From positions 1-10,269 of the forward strand of contig CAJUGZ010000155.1 of assembly GCA_910585855.1 (NCBI GenBank): DNA of 10,269 nt, given 5' to 3'. This document shows, piece after piece, positions 1-7,297 of this stretch. Within the stretch, counting starts at the first letter, position 1. Each line of letters opens with the position of its first letter. Origin of the DNA: an uncultured Lachnospiraceae bacterium (GTDB taxonomy: Bacteria > Bacillota_A > Clostridia > Lachnospirales > Lachnospiraceae). The notes below the pieces were generated by a model. The model made no database searches and was not told the origin of the DNA. It worked only from the letters and a program-made list of their open reading frames with translations. The translations under genes and the position numbers were made by a program.

Positions 1-56
1 ATGAAAAGCTGAATGAAATATCCTGCTATAATGCAGAAAGAAAGGAGGAAGCTGCA

Positions 57-194
57 ATGCCGGGGAATATCAAAAATATAATGACAGCAATCGACTATAT
101 CGAAAGCTACCTGCACGAAAAATTGGACTTGGAAACAGTTGCGGGGGCTGCACATTATTCAAAATCCAATGGACAGAGCAGGTCAGCCATGTGA
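57..194 (+). pseudogene. Truncated AraC-family regulator, N-terminal HTH fragment
   Basis: The reading frame starts at an ATG preceded by AGGAGG (43-48) at ideal spacing and encodes 45 residues. Residues 5-36 (NIMTAIDYIESYLHEKLDL, then an ETVAG..AHYSK stretch) match the first helices of an AraC/XylS-type helix-turn-helix domain, a DNA-binding regulator fold of about 100 residues. After YSK the HTH should continue with the second recognition helix. Here it switches to NGQSRSAM and stops, because the DNA from about 165 onward belongs to another gene read in a different frame. The frame is also open upstream to base 3, so the original protein may have begun earlier. The fragment lacks the second HTH and cannot be functional. 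Identification rests on the helix pattern only. Confidence 0.6.
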
Positions 195-288
195 GATTTC
201 TCTGTGTTATGTATTTCTTGCATCTGATGATTCTAGTTATATGACAGGGCAGGTACTTCATCCAAATGGCGGGACAATAGTAGGATAA
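166..288 (+). pseudogene. C-terminal remnant of a short-chain dehydrogenase/reductase
   Basis: Read from 166 this frame gives PMDRAGQPCEISLCYVFLAS, then DDSSYMTGQVLHPNGGTIVG and a stop at 286-288. That is the canonical SDR carboxy terminus: a P-x-x-R-x-G-x-P-x-E loop, the Y-V-F-L-A-S-D-x-S-S-Y-M-T-G-Q segment and a final N-G-G. It most resembles the glucose-1-dehydrogenase/general-stress-39 type of NAD(P) oxidoreductase. The Rossmann fold, the catalytic YxxxK and any start codon are absent, so only about 40 of an expected 250-290 residues remain. It lies one frame off from the AraC fragment, and the two meet at about 160-168. The ending is intact and uninterrupted, so the deletion is probably fairly recent. 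Confidence 0.75.
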
Positions 289-309
289 TGTGACCTGTTT
301 CTAAATCCA

Positions 310-347
310 AAGGGAGGTTTACACCGAGCCCGGAATAGACCTTCCTT
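310..347. repeat. Core-deleted third copy of the structured intergenic repeat
   Basis: The arms 310-321 and 336-347 form a 12-bp stem with two G-T wobbles around a 14-nt loop. Bases 310-332 match 19 of 23 positions of copy A (aagggaagtctgcaccaagc and following), and bases 336-349 match 12-13 of 14 positions of copy A's closing arm. The roughly 80-nt core of copies A and B is missing. It therefore looks like an internally deleted derivative. It lies just downstream of the minus-strand cassette and could act as its transcript end, but no T-run follows the stem on that strand. Confidence 0.55.
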
Positions 348-392
348 CCGAGTTCGGCAGTTCCTTTTTCAATTTATAAGGAAAAAAATTTT

Positions 393-779
393 TTATTTAT
401 CAAGTTCCTCTAACATTCTTCTTAATTCCTCATCTGATAAATTTTCCAGTGCTTTATCATCTCGTGCTGCCATAATTGCCAAAATTTTTTGCTTTTTTGC
501 TTTATTCTCTACAGCCTTTTTTTGTGCTTCTTTTTCAGCTAGTTTTACCACAACAATATATTTAATAATTGCAATTTGCACTTCCATTAATTCTTCTTCT
601 TTATTTTTGACATTTAAAAGGCTTTCTTCCTGTGATTGCTTTTGTTTGGTGTTTAATGTTTTAAAAATTTGATCTAAATCTTCCACTCGCAGATCCCATA
701 AATCTTCTACAGAAATACTGCCCTTAAATGGAAATCGAACTTTATGCCGGGTTGCATATTCAAAAATATTTTCTACCAT
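393..779 (-). CDS. Phage-type conserved hypothetical protein, second gene of cassette
   Basis: 128 residues. The N-terminus (about 1-40) has the pattern ATRHKVRFPFKGSISVEDLW followed by D-L, which I recognise from small hypothetical proteins of Firmicute phages and prophages; no function is known to me. Residues 40-105 are lysine/glutamate-rich and probably form a long alpha-helix or coiled coil. The end (ENLSDEELRRMLEELDK) is an acidic amphipathic helix. There is no signal peptide and no membrane segment. The ATG is preceded on the minus strand by AAGGAG with a 10-nt spacer. The gene starts 29 nt after the 683-codon gene ends, so the two are almost certainly co-transcribed. A scaffold or accessory partner of the larger protein is possible, but this is inference from adjacency. 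Confidence 0.8.
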   Translation of the reverse strand: MVENIFEYATRHKVRFPFKGSISVEDLWDLRVEDLDQIFKTLNTKQKQSQEESLLNVKNKEEELMEVQIAIIKYIVVVKLAEKEAQKKAVENKAKKQKILAIMAARDDKALENLSDEELRRMLEELDK

Positions 780-808
780 AACAGAGTTTCTCCTTTTATT
801 TTTATATT

Positions 809-2860
809 TTAAAATTTAATCTTTATAATTCGTTCGGTGCTGCCTTTTACTTTTACTACCAATTCATCACGCTTTGTAGAAGAAAATCCGATTCCAGACA
901 ACTGCTCTTCTACATTTTGTACCCGCATTTTAGAACCAAGTGCTTCTAACACTCTTTTATGCTGCAAAAGTTCCTGTTTTAAAAACTCATTATAAAAACC
1001 GTTTGGCTGTTCGGAATTGATACAATCTTTTAGCATAAAAAAGTAATGTTTATGTCCAATTTCGTTTTGTTCGTCCCAATAGTTAGGAGAATACATTATT
1101 ACAGAAACAGGAATAAACTGATTGGTATGTAAATTCCAGATTTCAACAGAAGAGGTTGTAGAAGGCAGACATTTTTTTATTTGAAATGTTCCGTCCTCTT
1201 GCAGAGTAACTTCTGCTACAGAAACATTTTCTCCTGTACGAAGTCCGTTTCGATAATCAAAAGCGTAAATCTGTCCGTCAAATTCAATTTCAGCTCGAAA
1301 TCCATCTTGATTTCCCCGATCCGTATATTGATTAACAAAGAATTTATAGACACCCGGCATCATTTTTTCTTTTTGAATCCAAGTAATATTTTCTACTGCA
1401 ATCGCATGTGCTGGATGAATAATATCGACATCAAGCTGTCCGCCAAGAGAAGAAACTTTTGGTTTTTTATCCGTTTTAAAAAAGATTTCATGCTGATTTG
1501 GTTCGATGCAATGGGCGTCCAAATCACTGTCATCCGTTCCGCTTTCATTCCATTGAATCGAAAATCTTAAAACACCGTCCACCCTGCCGCCAGCCGCTTT
1601 GACCCGTTCTTTCATACTGTCTGTTAAATTTCCAGAATAAGCCCAGCTAAAGTTATTATTCCATTTAAACATTGTTTTACTGTCCTTTTTTTCCGGTGCA
1701 ATTAAAGAAACCATATTGTTTCGATGTTTATTTTCAAAATAAACCTCCATTTCATTTGCAGTAGGAAGAATATCCGAAATAAACTTTTCAATTGGGATTT
1801 CTTCTACCCGAGAAAATTTTTTTGGATTAGGAGCGATGTCCTTTTCCATTTCTCCAAAGATATCTTCTGTTCCAAAGATTCTTTTTGCTGCATCTTTATT
1901 GGAAAATAAAATATTATTTATTGTAATATCATCTAAAGTTGCATACCTTCTGCCAAGAGAATCAAAATAGCCTAATTCTGTAATTACCTTTTTGGCGTCT
2001 TCTAACATCTGTTTGGTGAAAATTGCTTTTGGACGCATATAGTTGGCAGGAGCAACAATTTGTTCATATTTTTTTACTGCCAGATCCAAATCCATTCCTT
2101 CACTTACATGAAGAAGCAGTGTACCAATACTATGGTTGCGAAGCCGTCCGATTGCAATACCAGCTTTTGCAGAAGCTGCCCATAAAAAAATCTCTTTTTC
2201 CTGATTATTTGCAAGTTTTTGATAATCCTTTTTATATTTTAAAAATTCCGTCAAGATTTTCTTCCATTCTGCTCCTTTATAAAGCGTATTAGAATGAATT
2301 AATTCTAAAATGGTAAGCAGACTGTCTTCTGAAATTTCTTCAAGAGAACGCTGAAATACATTTTTAGTATCCCGAAAAATTCCTTTTCTGCTTTCTATAG
2401 AAGCACTGCTTTGATTGACAAAAGAATCAGGAAGCTCAAAATAAAAATGATGCCATTCTTTTATCGTTCCGTCTTCTAATGTCTGATAATTTTTTAATGT
2501 TCCGACTTCTTTTGATTTACTAAGATAAATATTCGATATAGAATGTGACTTTATCAAAGCAGAGAGTTTATGAAATACCGTCTGGTAGGCAGAATCCTTT
2601 ACTTTGCAGTCCCAAATACTTATCATTTGATTATTTTGAATAGCAACAACATTTCCAATTGCTTTTATAAAATGTCGGCAGCAGCTGCAGTTATACAGAG
2701 AGCGTGTTCTGTAAATTCTATTTGTTTGTGCAGGAAAGCTGTTTAAATAGGTATTCCATAATTCATCCTTATTGACATCAACTTCAAATAAGTAATCCGT
2801 ATTTTTTGTCATTTCTTTAAAGTGAGCTATTAATAAATCTCTTATTTTCTGAAATTCCAT
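809..2860 (-). CDS. Large phage-type conserved protein with a DUF2135/YfaP-like beta-sandwich
   Basis: 683 residues, no signal peptide or membrane segment, so probably cytosolic. I recognise the protein type from phage/prophage gene sets as uncharacterised and do not know its activity. Visible parts: residues 30-80 contain an aromatic-rich stretch with a Cys-rich cluster (C58, C60, C61, R62, H63: CSCCRHFIKAIGN) that could bind metal. Residues about 175-330 are a helical region with GRLRNHSIGTLLLHVSEG and a conserved-looking APANYMRP. Residues about 430-560 look like a beta-sandwich: LRFSIQWNE, DDSDLDAHCIEPN (447-455), GGQLDVDI and GVYKFFVNQY resemble DUF2135/YfaP-type domains. The C-terminal part has KHYFFMLK and ends GFSSTKRDELVVKVKG. 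The start ATG has AAGGAG 8 nt upstream and a good promoter at 2945-2973. Codon use is visibly AT-richer than in the plus-strand genes, consistent with acquisition. Product unknown; gene certain. Confidence 0.85.
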   Translation of the reverse strand: MEFQKIRDLLIAHFKEMTKNTDYLFEVDVNKDELWNTYLNSFPAQTNRIYRTRSLYNCSCCRHFIKAIGNVVAIQNNQMISIWDCKVKDSAYQTVFHKLSALIKSHSISNIYLSKSKEVGTLKNYQTLEDGTIKEWHHFYFELPDSFVNQSSASIESRKGIFRDTKNVFQRSLEEISEDSLLTILELIHSNTLYKGAEWKKILTEFLKYKKDYQKLANNQEKEIFLWAASAKAGIAIGRLRNHSIGTLLLHVSEGMDLDLAVKKYEQIVAPANYMRPKAIFTKQMLEDAKKVITELGYFDSLGRRYATLDDITINNILFSNKDAAKRIFGTEDIFGEMEKDIAPNPKKFSRVEEIPIEKFISDILPTANEMEVYFENKHRNNMVSLIAPEKKDSKTMFKWNNNFSWAYSGNLTDSMKERVKAAGGRVDGVLRFSIQWNESGTDDSDLDAHCIEPNQHEIFFKTDKKPKVSSLGGQLDVDIIHPAHAIAVENITWIQKEKMMPGVYKFFVNQYTDRGNQDGFRAEIEFDGQIYAFDYRNGLRTGENVSVAEVTLQEDGTFQIKKCLPSTTSSVEIWNLHTNQFIPVSVIMYSPNYWDEQNEIGHKHYFFMLKDCINSEQPNGFYNEFLKQELLQHKRVLEALGSKMRVQNVEEQLSGIGFSSTKRDELVVKVKGSTERIIKIKF

Positions 2861-2944
2861 AATAAAATCTCCTTCTTATAATAATAGTATTTTTAAATTT
2901 TATAAGAAAACCTTAAAAATATAGAACCGTTTATAATTATAATT

Positions 2945-2973
2945 AGTATAACACCATAGTATATATATTGCAA
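2945..2973 (-). promoter_or_regulatory. Sigma-A-type promoter of the 683/128-residue cassette
   Basis: On the minus strand, TTGCAA (2968-2973) is followed by a 17-nt spacer and TATACT (2945-2950). Transcription would begin near 2938, leaving a leader of about 75 nt before the ATG at 2860. The leader is very AT-rich and shows no strong hairpin to me. Confidence 0.65.
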
Positions 2974-3014
2974 TAATAATTATTTATTTAAGAGTATAAA
3001 ATTATTTTTGGGGA

Positions 3015-3163
3015 GGACGCCAGAAGCCCAAGGGAAGTCTGCACCAAGCCCGCCTGCGCTTAGCATTTCCTCGTAGCGGACACATAAGGCACGAAAATAC
3101 CGTGCCTAAGTGCCAACGGGAAATGATGATCCTTTGCAGACCTTTCTTCCAATTTTGGCGTCC
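3015..3163. repeat. Structured intergenic repeat, copy A
   Basis: Nested inverted repeats enclose one another: GGACGCCA (3015-3022) with TGGCGTCC (3156-3163); GTCTGCA (3037-3043) with TGCAGAC (3135-3141); CATTTCC-TCGT (about 3064-3074) with ACGGGAAATG (3116-3125); GGACAC with GTGCC, leaving one bulged A; and AGGCACG (3087-3093) with CGTGCCT (3101-3107) around the loop AAAATAC. The core strings CTTAGCATTTCCTCGTAGCG and CCAACGGGAAATGATGA recur almost unchanged in copy B at 7287-7426. It lies between the divergent promoters at 2945-2973 and 3194-3223. It could be a small-RNA gene, a leader or a mobile palindromic repeat; the family is not recognised. Confidence 0.85.
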
Positions 3164-3193
3164 GGTTTGAAAAAAGGAAAATTGTTTAACTGG

Positions 3194-3223
3194 TTGAAAA
3201 AATACTAAAGTTCATGCTATAAT
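3194..3223 (+). promoter_or_regulatory. Promoter of the MBL-M16-metY operon
   Basis: TTGAAA (3194-3199), an 18-nt spacer and a perfect TATAAT (3218-3223). The spacer ends in TGC, giving an extended -10 (TGnTATAAT). Transcription should start near 3230, about 80 nt ahead of the GTG at 3311. It begins about 30 nt after copy A ends, so copy A is not part of this transcript. Confidence 0.75.
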
Positions 3224-3310
3224 AGGCACGAATGATTTTGGTAAAATATAGAACAGAGGAGAGGATGTTCTGTATTTTGTAATGATTAAAATATAGAAAG
3301 GGAAAAGACG

Positions 3311-4477
3311 GTGTATGGAATGGATACTAATAACGTAAAAAAGACAAAGTATTATTCTGAAAAGGCAGAACAAGGGAAACGATATGTTCGAATTTTGCTT
3401 GTCCTATTTTTAAGTTTGTTTTTATTATGTTCCTGTGAATCAACAGAACCAGTTGTACTTCCGACAGAAACCGTTCCGATTGGAACACAGGCAGGGAATT
3501 TGCTTGGATCGAATCAGAATACGGCAACAGAACAGGATGAAAAGTTAGAAGTACATTTTATTGATGTCGGACAGGGAGATGCGATATTGATTCGTTTTGG
3601 AGAACATGCTATGCAGGTGGATTTTGGAAATAATGATAAAGGTACTTTGGTACAGAGTTATTTGGAAAAGCAGGGTATTACCAGTTTAGATTATGCGATT
3701 GGGACACATCCAGATGCCGATCATATCGGAGGGATGGATGTTATCTTGTATAAGTGGGATGTTGATACGATATTTATGCCAAATAAAGCAAGCGATACAG
3801 CAACTTATCGGGATGTACTTCAAGTTTGTAAAAATAAAAATTATAAGATTGAAGTGCCGAAAGCGGGAGCGGAGTATTCGCTTGGAGATGCCAGTTTTCA
3901 GATTATTTGTCCGATTGCGGACGGATATGGTGATACCAATAGTTATTCGATTGGAATTCGTTTGACTTATCAGGATACTTCTTTTGTACTTTGCGGAGAT
4001 GCGACGAAAGAGTCGGAAACAGAAATGCTTTGTTCCAATGAACCATTGTCTGCAGATGTACTGAAGGTATCACATCATGGCAGCAATACTTCTACCAGTG
4101 AAGAGTTTTTAAAAGCGGTGAATCCTTCTTATGCCGTAATTAGCTGTGGGAAAGATAATTCTTATGGGCATCCTCATCAAGAAACTATGGAGTTGTTAGA
4201 ACAGTATCAAGTGCAGATTTTTCGAACGGATGAGCAGGGAAGTATTGTAGCAGTATCAGACGGAAAAGAAATTCAATGGAATACGGTAGAGTGGTCAGAA
4301 GATGAACCTTTAAGCGGATATATTTATGTATTAAATACTGCTACGAAGAAGTATCATTATATCTGGTGCAGTATGGTAGAGGATATAAAAGAGGAGAATA
4401 AAGAGGACACTACAAAAAGCAAAAAGGAATTAAAAAAAGAAGGGTATGAACCTTGTAAACGATGTGTTGGAGAGTAA
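3311..4477 (+). CDS. ComEC-like metallo-beta-lactamase-fold lipoprotein
   Basis: 388 residues. The N-terminus is basic, then a hydrophobic stretch (27-40) runs into L-C-S-C with C42 as a likely lipidated cysteine, so the protein is probably anchored on the outer face of the membrane. Residues 79-325 are an MBL domain of the ComEC C-terminal type: HFIDVGQGDAILI (82-94), the metal motif THPDADHIGG (132-141), GDAT (D230), SHHGS (H255, H256) and GHPH (H287, H289). Hydrolase activity on a phosphodiester such as DNA is the family-based guess. A separate tail (337-388), YVLNTATKKYHY..C353..GYEPC382KRC385, has one His and three Cys that could bind zinc. The GTG start is chosen because AAAGGG (about 3297-3302) sits 8 nt before it and is too far from the ATG at 3320. 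It is the first gene of the operon, with 24 nt to the next gene. Confidence 0.85.
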   Translation: MYGMDTNNVKKTKYYSEKAEQGKRYVRILLVLFLSLFLLCSCESTEPVVLPTETVPIGTQAGNLLGSNQNTATEQDEKLEVHFIDVGQGDAILIRFGEHAMQVDFGNNDKGTLVQSYLEKQGITSLDYAIGTHPDADHIGGMDVILYKWDVDTIFMPNKASDTATYRDVLQVCKNKNYKIEVPKAGAEYSLGDASFQIICPIADGYGDTNSYSIGIRLTYQDTSFVLCGDATKESETEMLCSNEPLSADVLKVSHHGSNTSTSEEFLKAVNPSYAVISCGKDNSYGHPHQETMELLEQYQVQIFRTDEQGSIVAVSDGKEIQWNTVEWSEDEPLSGYIYVLNTATKKYHYIWCSMVEDIKEENKEDTTKSKKELKKEGYEPCKRCVGE

Positions 4478-4501
4478 GGGAAAAAATAGGAGAAAAAACG
4501 T

Positions 4502-5779
4502 ATGGTTTCGGAGTATCGGCTTACGAATGGGATAAAAGTAGTATGTGATCCGATTGCTAATTCCAATTCAGTGGCATTTGGCGTTTGGGTTACAGTAGGA
4601 TCACAAAATGAAAAGAAAGAAAATAATGGAATTGCACATATGATAGAACATATGGTTTTTAAGGGAACAAAAAAGAGAAGTGCGGTTCAGATTGCAGATG
4701 AAATTGCGGATGTCGGAGGAAATATAGATGCTTATACCAGTAAAGAAGTTACTTCCTATTATGCATGGGTATTGCCGGAAAATTTAAATAAAACGATTGA
4801 TTTGCTGAGCGATATGCTGCTTCATTCTCAGTTTTTTGAAGAAGAGTTTGAAAAGGAAAAAAGCATTGTAATGGAAGAAATTGATATGTATAAAGATTCC
4901 CCGGAGGATGTGGTGCATGAGATGCTGCAGAAAAAAGTCTGGGAACCGCATCCGCTTGGATTTTTGATTTCAGGGGAACGGGATACGGTAGAGAAATTTA
5001 CCAGAGAAGATATACGGCAGTTTATGAAAACTTATTATACTGCAGATCGAATAATTCTTTCTGTTGCTGGAAATTTTAATCCGACAGAGGTGACGGCACA
5101 GCTCGAAGAGGCATTTGGAGAATTTCCGGTTTCAAAAGGGATAGCAGAATTAGATGCCCCTGTTTTTAAGCCTGCGATTTATATAGAAGAAAAGGATATT
5201 GAACAAATGCATATCAATCTTGTATTTGATTCTATTAACAATATTGCAAAAGAACGCTATACATTTGTGGTATTAAATTCGATTCTTGGAGGAAGTGTGA
5301 ATTCAAGAATGTTTATGAAGATTCGGGAGGAGATGGGAATTGCTTATGCTATTTACAGCTATGGAAGCAGTTATCGGAAAGCAGGACTGTTTCATATTTA
5401 TGCTGGGGTCAATCCTTCTCAGGTAGAGAATTGTATTCGGGCAATGGGAGAGCAGATCCGGCTTTTTGCCAAGGAAGGACCTACAAAAGCAGAATTGATT
5501 CGGGCAAAAGAACAGATAAAAACCGATTTGATGATACAGGGTGAAAGTACAAAAGGACATATGAACAGCAATGCAAAAGAATTGCGGCAGTTTGGAAAGG
5601 TGATTCCGCTGCGGCATACATTGGACTTGGTCAATCAGGTAGAAAGAGAAGATGTACTGTATGCAATGGAACGGTATTTTACATTGGAAAAAGCGGGGAT
5701 TGCATTGGTGGGAAATTTGGAATGGAGGACGGGCAGAGAAGAGTCGTTGGAGTGGATTTATGGTTTGCTTGCAGGATAA
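4502..5779 (+). CDS. M16-family zinc peptidase (processing-peptidase/YmxG type)
   Basis: 425 residues, the normal length for single-chain bacterial M16B enzymes. The inverted zinc motif HMIEH is at 46-50, with E49 the catalytic base and H46/H50 as ligands. The third ligand is in VMEEID (E125 or E126), about 75 residues later, followed by MYKDSPED, typical of the family. The glycine-rich GGSVNSRMFMKIREEMGIAY (from residue about 261) marks the C-terminal half-domain that closes over substrate. No signal peptide is visible, so the protein is likely cytosolic. Its probable role is degradation or trimming of peptides; the exact substrate in bacteria is generally unclear. The ATG has an AGGAG-type site about 9 nt upstream. 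It lies in an operon between the MBL lipoprotein (24 nt) and metY (41 nt). Confidence 0.93.
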   Translation: MVSEYRLTNGIKVVCDPIANSNSVAFGVWVTVGSQNEKKENNGIAHMIEHMVFKGTKKRSAVQIADEIADVGGNIDAYTSKEVTSYYAWVLPENLNKTIDLLSDMLLHSQFFEEEFEKEKSIVMEEIDMYKDSPEDVVHEMLQKKVWEPHPLGFLISGERDTVEKFTREDIRQFMKTYYTADRIILSVAGNFNPTEVTAQLEEAFGEFPVSKGIAELDAPVFKPAIYIEEKDIEQMHINLVFDSINNIAKERYTFVVLNSILGGSVNSRMFMKIREEMGIAYAIYSYGSSYRKAGLFHIYAGVNPSQVENCIRAMGEQIRLFAKEGPTKAELIRAKEQIKTDLMIQGESTKGHMNSNAKELRQFGKVIPLRHTLDLVNQVEREDVLYAMERYFTLEKAGIALVGNLEWRTGREESLEWIYGLLAG

Positions 5780-5820
5780 TTATAAAAAAGATAAATTTTA
5801 GAAAGGAAAAGGAATATATT

Positions 5821-7113
5821 ATGGAACAGAATAGAAAATTGGAAACGATTTGTGTACAGGCAGGATGGCAGCCAAAGAAAGGAGAGCCTCGTGTGCTGCC
5901 GATTTATCAGAGTACAACATTTAAGTATGAAACCAGTGAACAGATGGGACGGCTGTTTGATTTAGAGGATGCCGGATATTTTTATACCAGACTTCAAAAT
6001 CCTACTAATGATGCTGTTGCCGCTAAAATTGCTGAATTAGAGGGTGGAATTGCAGCAATGCTGACTTCTTCTGGACAGGCAGCAAATCTATTGGCGGTGA
6101 TTAATATCTGTGAAGCCGGAGGGCATATTGTAAGTACTTCTGCAATCTATGGAGGAACGTTTAATTTACTTGGTACGACTTTAAAAAAATTTGGAATTGA
6201 GGTTACATTTGTAGATCAGGATGCCCCAAAGGAAGAGATTGAAAAAGCATTTCAGCCTAATACAAAGCTGGTTTTTTCGGAAACGATTTCCAATCCTTCT
6301 GTACAGGTACTGGATATTGAAAAAATGGCGGATTTGGCACATAGTCATGGTGTACCGCTGATTGTAGACAATACGTTTGCAACGCCGATTAATTGCCGGC
6401 CGATTGAATTTGGTGCAGATATTGTAGTACATTCTACGACCAAATATATGGATGGTCATGCTTCAACAGTGGGAGGATGTATTGTAGACAGCGGAAATTT
6501 TGACTGGATGGCACAGAAAGAAAAGTTTCCCGGTTTAACAGAGCCGGATGAATCCTACCATGGAATTGTCTATGCCAAGAAGTTTGGGAAAATGGCATAT
6601 ATTCAAAAAGCTACGGCACAGCTTATGCGTGATTTAGGAGTAATACAAGCACCGATGAATTCGTTTTTGCTGAATATTGGTTTGGAAACGCTTCATTTGC
6701 GGATGCAAAGACATTGTGAAAATGCACAGAAAGTAGCGGAATTTTTAGAAAATCATAAGCAGGTGGCTTGGGTCAGCTATCCGGGATTAAAAAGCAGCAA
6801 ACACTATGAAATTGCTCAAAAATATATGCCGAAAGGAACTTGCGGTGTAATTTCATTTGGATTAAAGGGCGGCAGGGAAATGTCGATTCGGTTTATGGAT
6901 CATTTAAAATTGGCAGCAATCGTGACCCATGTGGCGGATGCAAGAACCAGTGTGCTTCATCCTGCCAGCCATACTCATCGGCAGATGACAGAGGAGCAGT
7001 TGATAGAAGCCGGAGTGCAGCCGGATTTGATTCGGTTTAGTGTGGGAATTGAAAATGTAGAGGATATTATTGCTGATATAGAACAGGCTTTGGAAATTGC
7101 AGAAAAGGGCTAA
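5821..7113 (+). CDS. metY: O-acetylhomoserine sulfhydrylase (aminocarboxypropyltransferase)
   Basis: 430 residues, a PLP-dependent enzyme of the Cys/Met metabolism family that makes homocysteine from O-acetyl-L-homoserine and sulfide, in the cytosol. The long form (about 430 residues) and the internal insert (residues about 230-260, MAQKEKFPGLTEPDESYHG) separate it from cystathionine gamma-synthase/lyase of about 380 residues. Visible active-site parts: Y55-T-R57 with NPT, SSGQAA (83-88), the SNPS loop (157-160), VDNTF (D183) and the Schiff-base lysine K208 in HSTTKYMDGH. The frame is open further upstream into the M16 gene, but the ATG at 5821 has AAAGGAAAAGGA just before it and gives the family's usual N-terminus (KLETICVQAGW). 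Only 41 nt separate it from the M16 gene, too little for a SAM riboswitch or T-box, so expression follows the promoter at 3194. A terminator follows. Confidence 0.93.
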   Translation: MEQNRKLETICVQAGWQPKKGEPRVLPIYQSTTFKYETSEQMGRLFDLEDAGYFYTRLQNPTNDAVAAKIAELEGGIAAMLTSSGQAANLLAVINICEAGGHIVSTSAIYGGTFNLLGTTLKKFGIEVTFVDQDAPKEEIEKAFQPNTKLVFSETISNPSVQVLDIEKMADLAHSHGVPLIVDNTFATPINCRPIEFGADIVVHSTTKYMDGHASTVGGCIVDSGNFDWMAQKEKFPGLTEPDESYHGIVYAKKFGKMAYIQKATAQLMRDLGVIQAPMNSFLLNIGLETLHLRMQRHCENAQKVAEFLENHKQVAWVSYPGLKSSKHYEIAQKYMPKGTCGVISFGLKGGREMSIRFMDHLKLAAIVTHVADARTSVLHPASHTHRQMTEEQLIEAGVQPDLIRFSVGIENVEDIIADIEQALEIAEKG

Positions 7114-7155
7114 AATAGTATAGTCATTTGTTATTTTTTGAATAGAATAGAAAAA

Positions 7156-7205
7156 GAGAAGCATACTAGTTAAAAATGAAAAATTTAGTATGCTTTTCTT
7201 TTTTT
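7156..7205 (+). terminator. Intrinsic terminator after metY
   Basis: The arms 7156-7168 (GAGAAGCATACTA) and 7186-7198 (TAGTATGCTTTTC) form 13 pairs with one G-U. They enclose a loop of about 17 nt and are followed by a run of T (7199-7205). It closes the three-gene operon about 45-90 nt after the metY stop. Confidence 0.88.
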
Positions 7206-7208
7206 ATG

Positions 7209-7238
7209 TACAAAATAGATTAATTTTAGCACTATAAT
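7209..7238 (+). promoter_or_regulatory. Possible promoter ahead of repeat copy B
   Basis: A perfect TATAAT (7233-7238) lies 17-18 nt downstream of a weak -35 (TACAAA/ACAAAA, 7209-7215). If used, copy B and its duplicated flank would be transcribed, either as a separate small RNA or as a leader of about 360 nt for the TepA-like gene. No better promoter is visible between 7427 and 7605. Confidence 0.35.
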
Positions 7239-7269
7239 GGGTGTTTATATTTTTTGGAGTTGGAGGGAG

Positions 7270-7297
7270 GACGTCGAAAGCCAGACGCCGAAAGCCA
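7270..7297 (+). repeat. 14-nt tandem direct repeat at the left edge of copy B
   Basis: GACGTCGAAAGCCA (7270-7283) is followed directly by GACGCCGAAAGCCA (7284-7297), with one T/C difference. The second unit forms part of the 24-bp arm; the first could pair in an alternative register with the duplicated right flank. Confidence 0.7.

Noticed and set aside
70..261. 63-codon open frame on the minus strand
   Set aside because: It runs antisense to the AraC and SDR remnants, whose sense-strand similarity is clear.
361..395. TTCCTT...AAGGAA hairpin followed by A7T6
   Set aside because: As a plus-strand terminator the stem is only 6 bp and A-T rich with As between stem and Ts; as a minus-strand terminator it has no T-run after the stem.
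1181..2292. Several plus-strand open frames (1181-1570, 1724-1909, 2023-2292)
   Set aside because: They lie antisense within the 683-codon gene, show low-complexity Phe/Ile/Ser-rich or Leu-rich products and have no good ribosome sites.
2995..3000. TATAAA just upstream of copy A as a plus-strand promoter
   Set aside because: The only -35-like hexamer, TTGCAA, is 21 nt away, which is too far, and that hexamer is better used on the minus strand.
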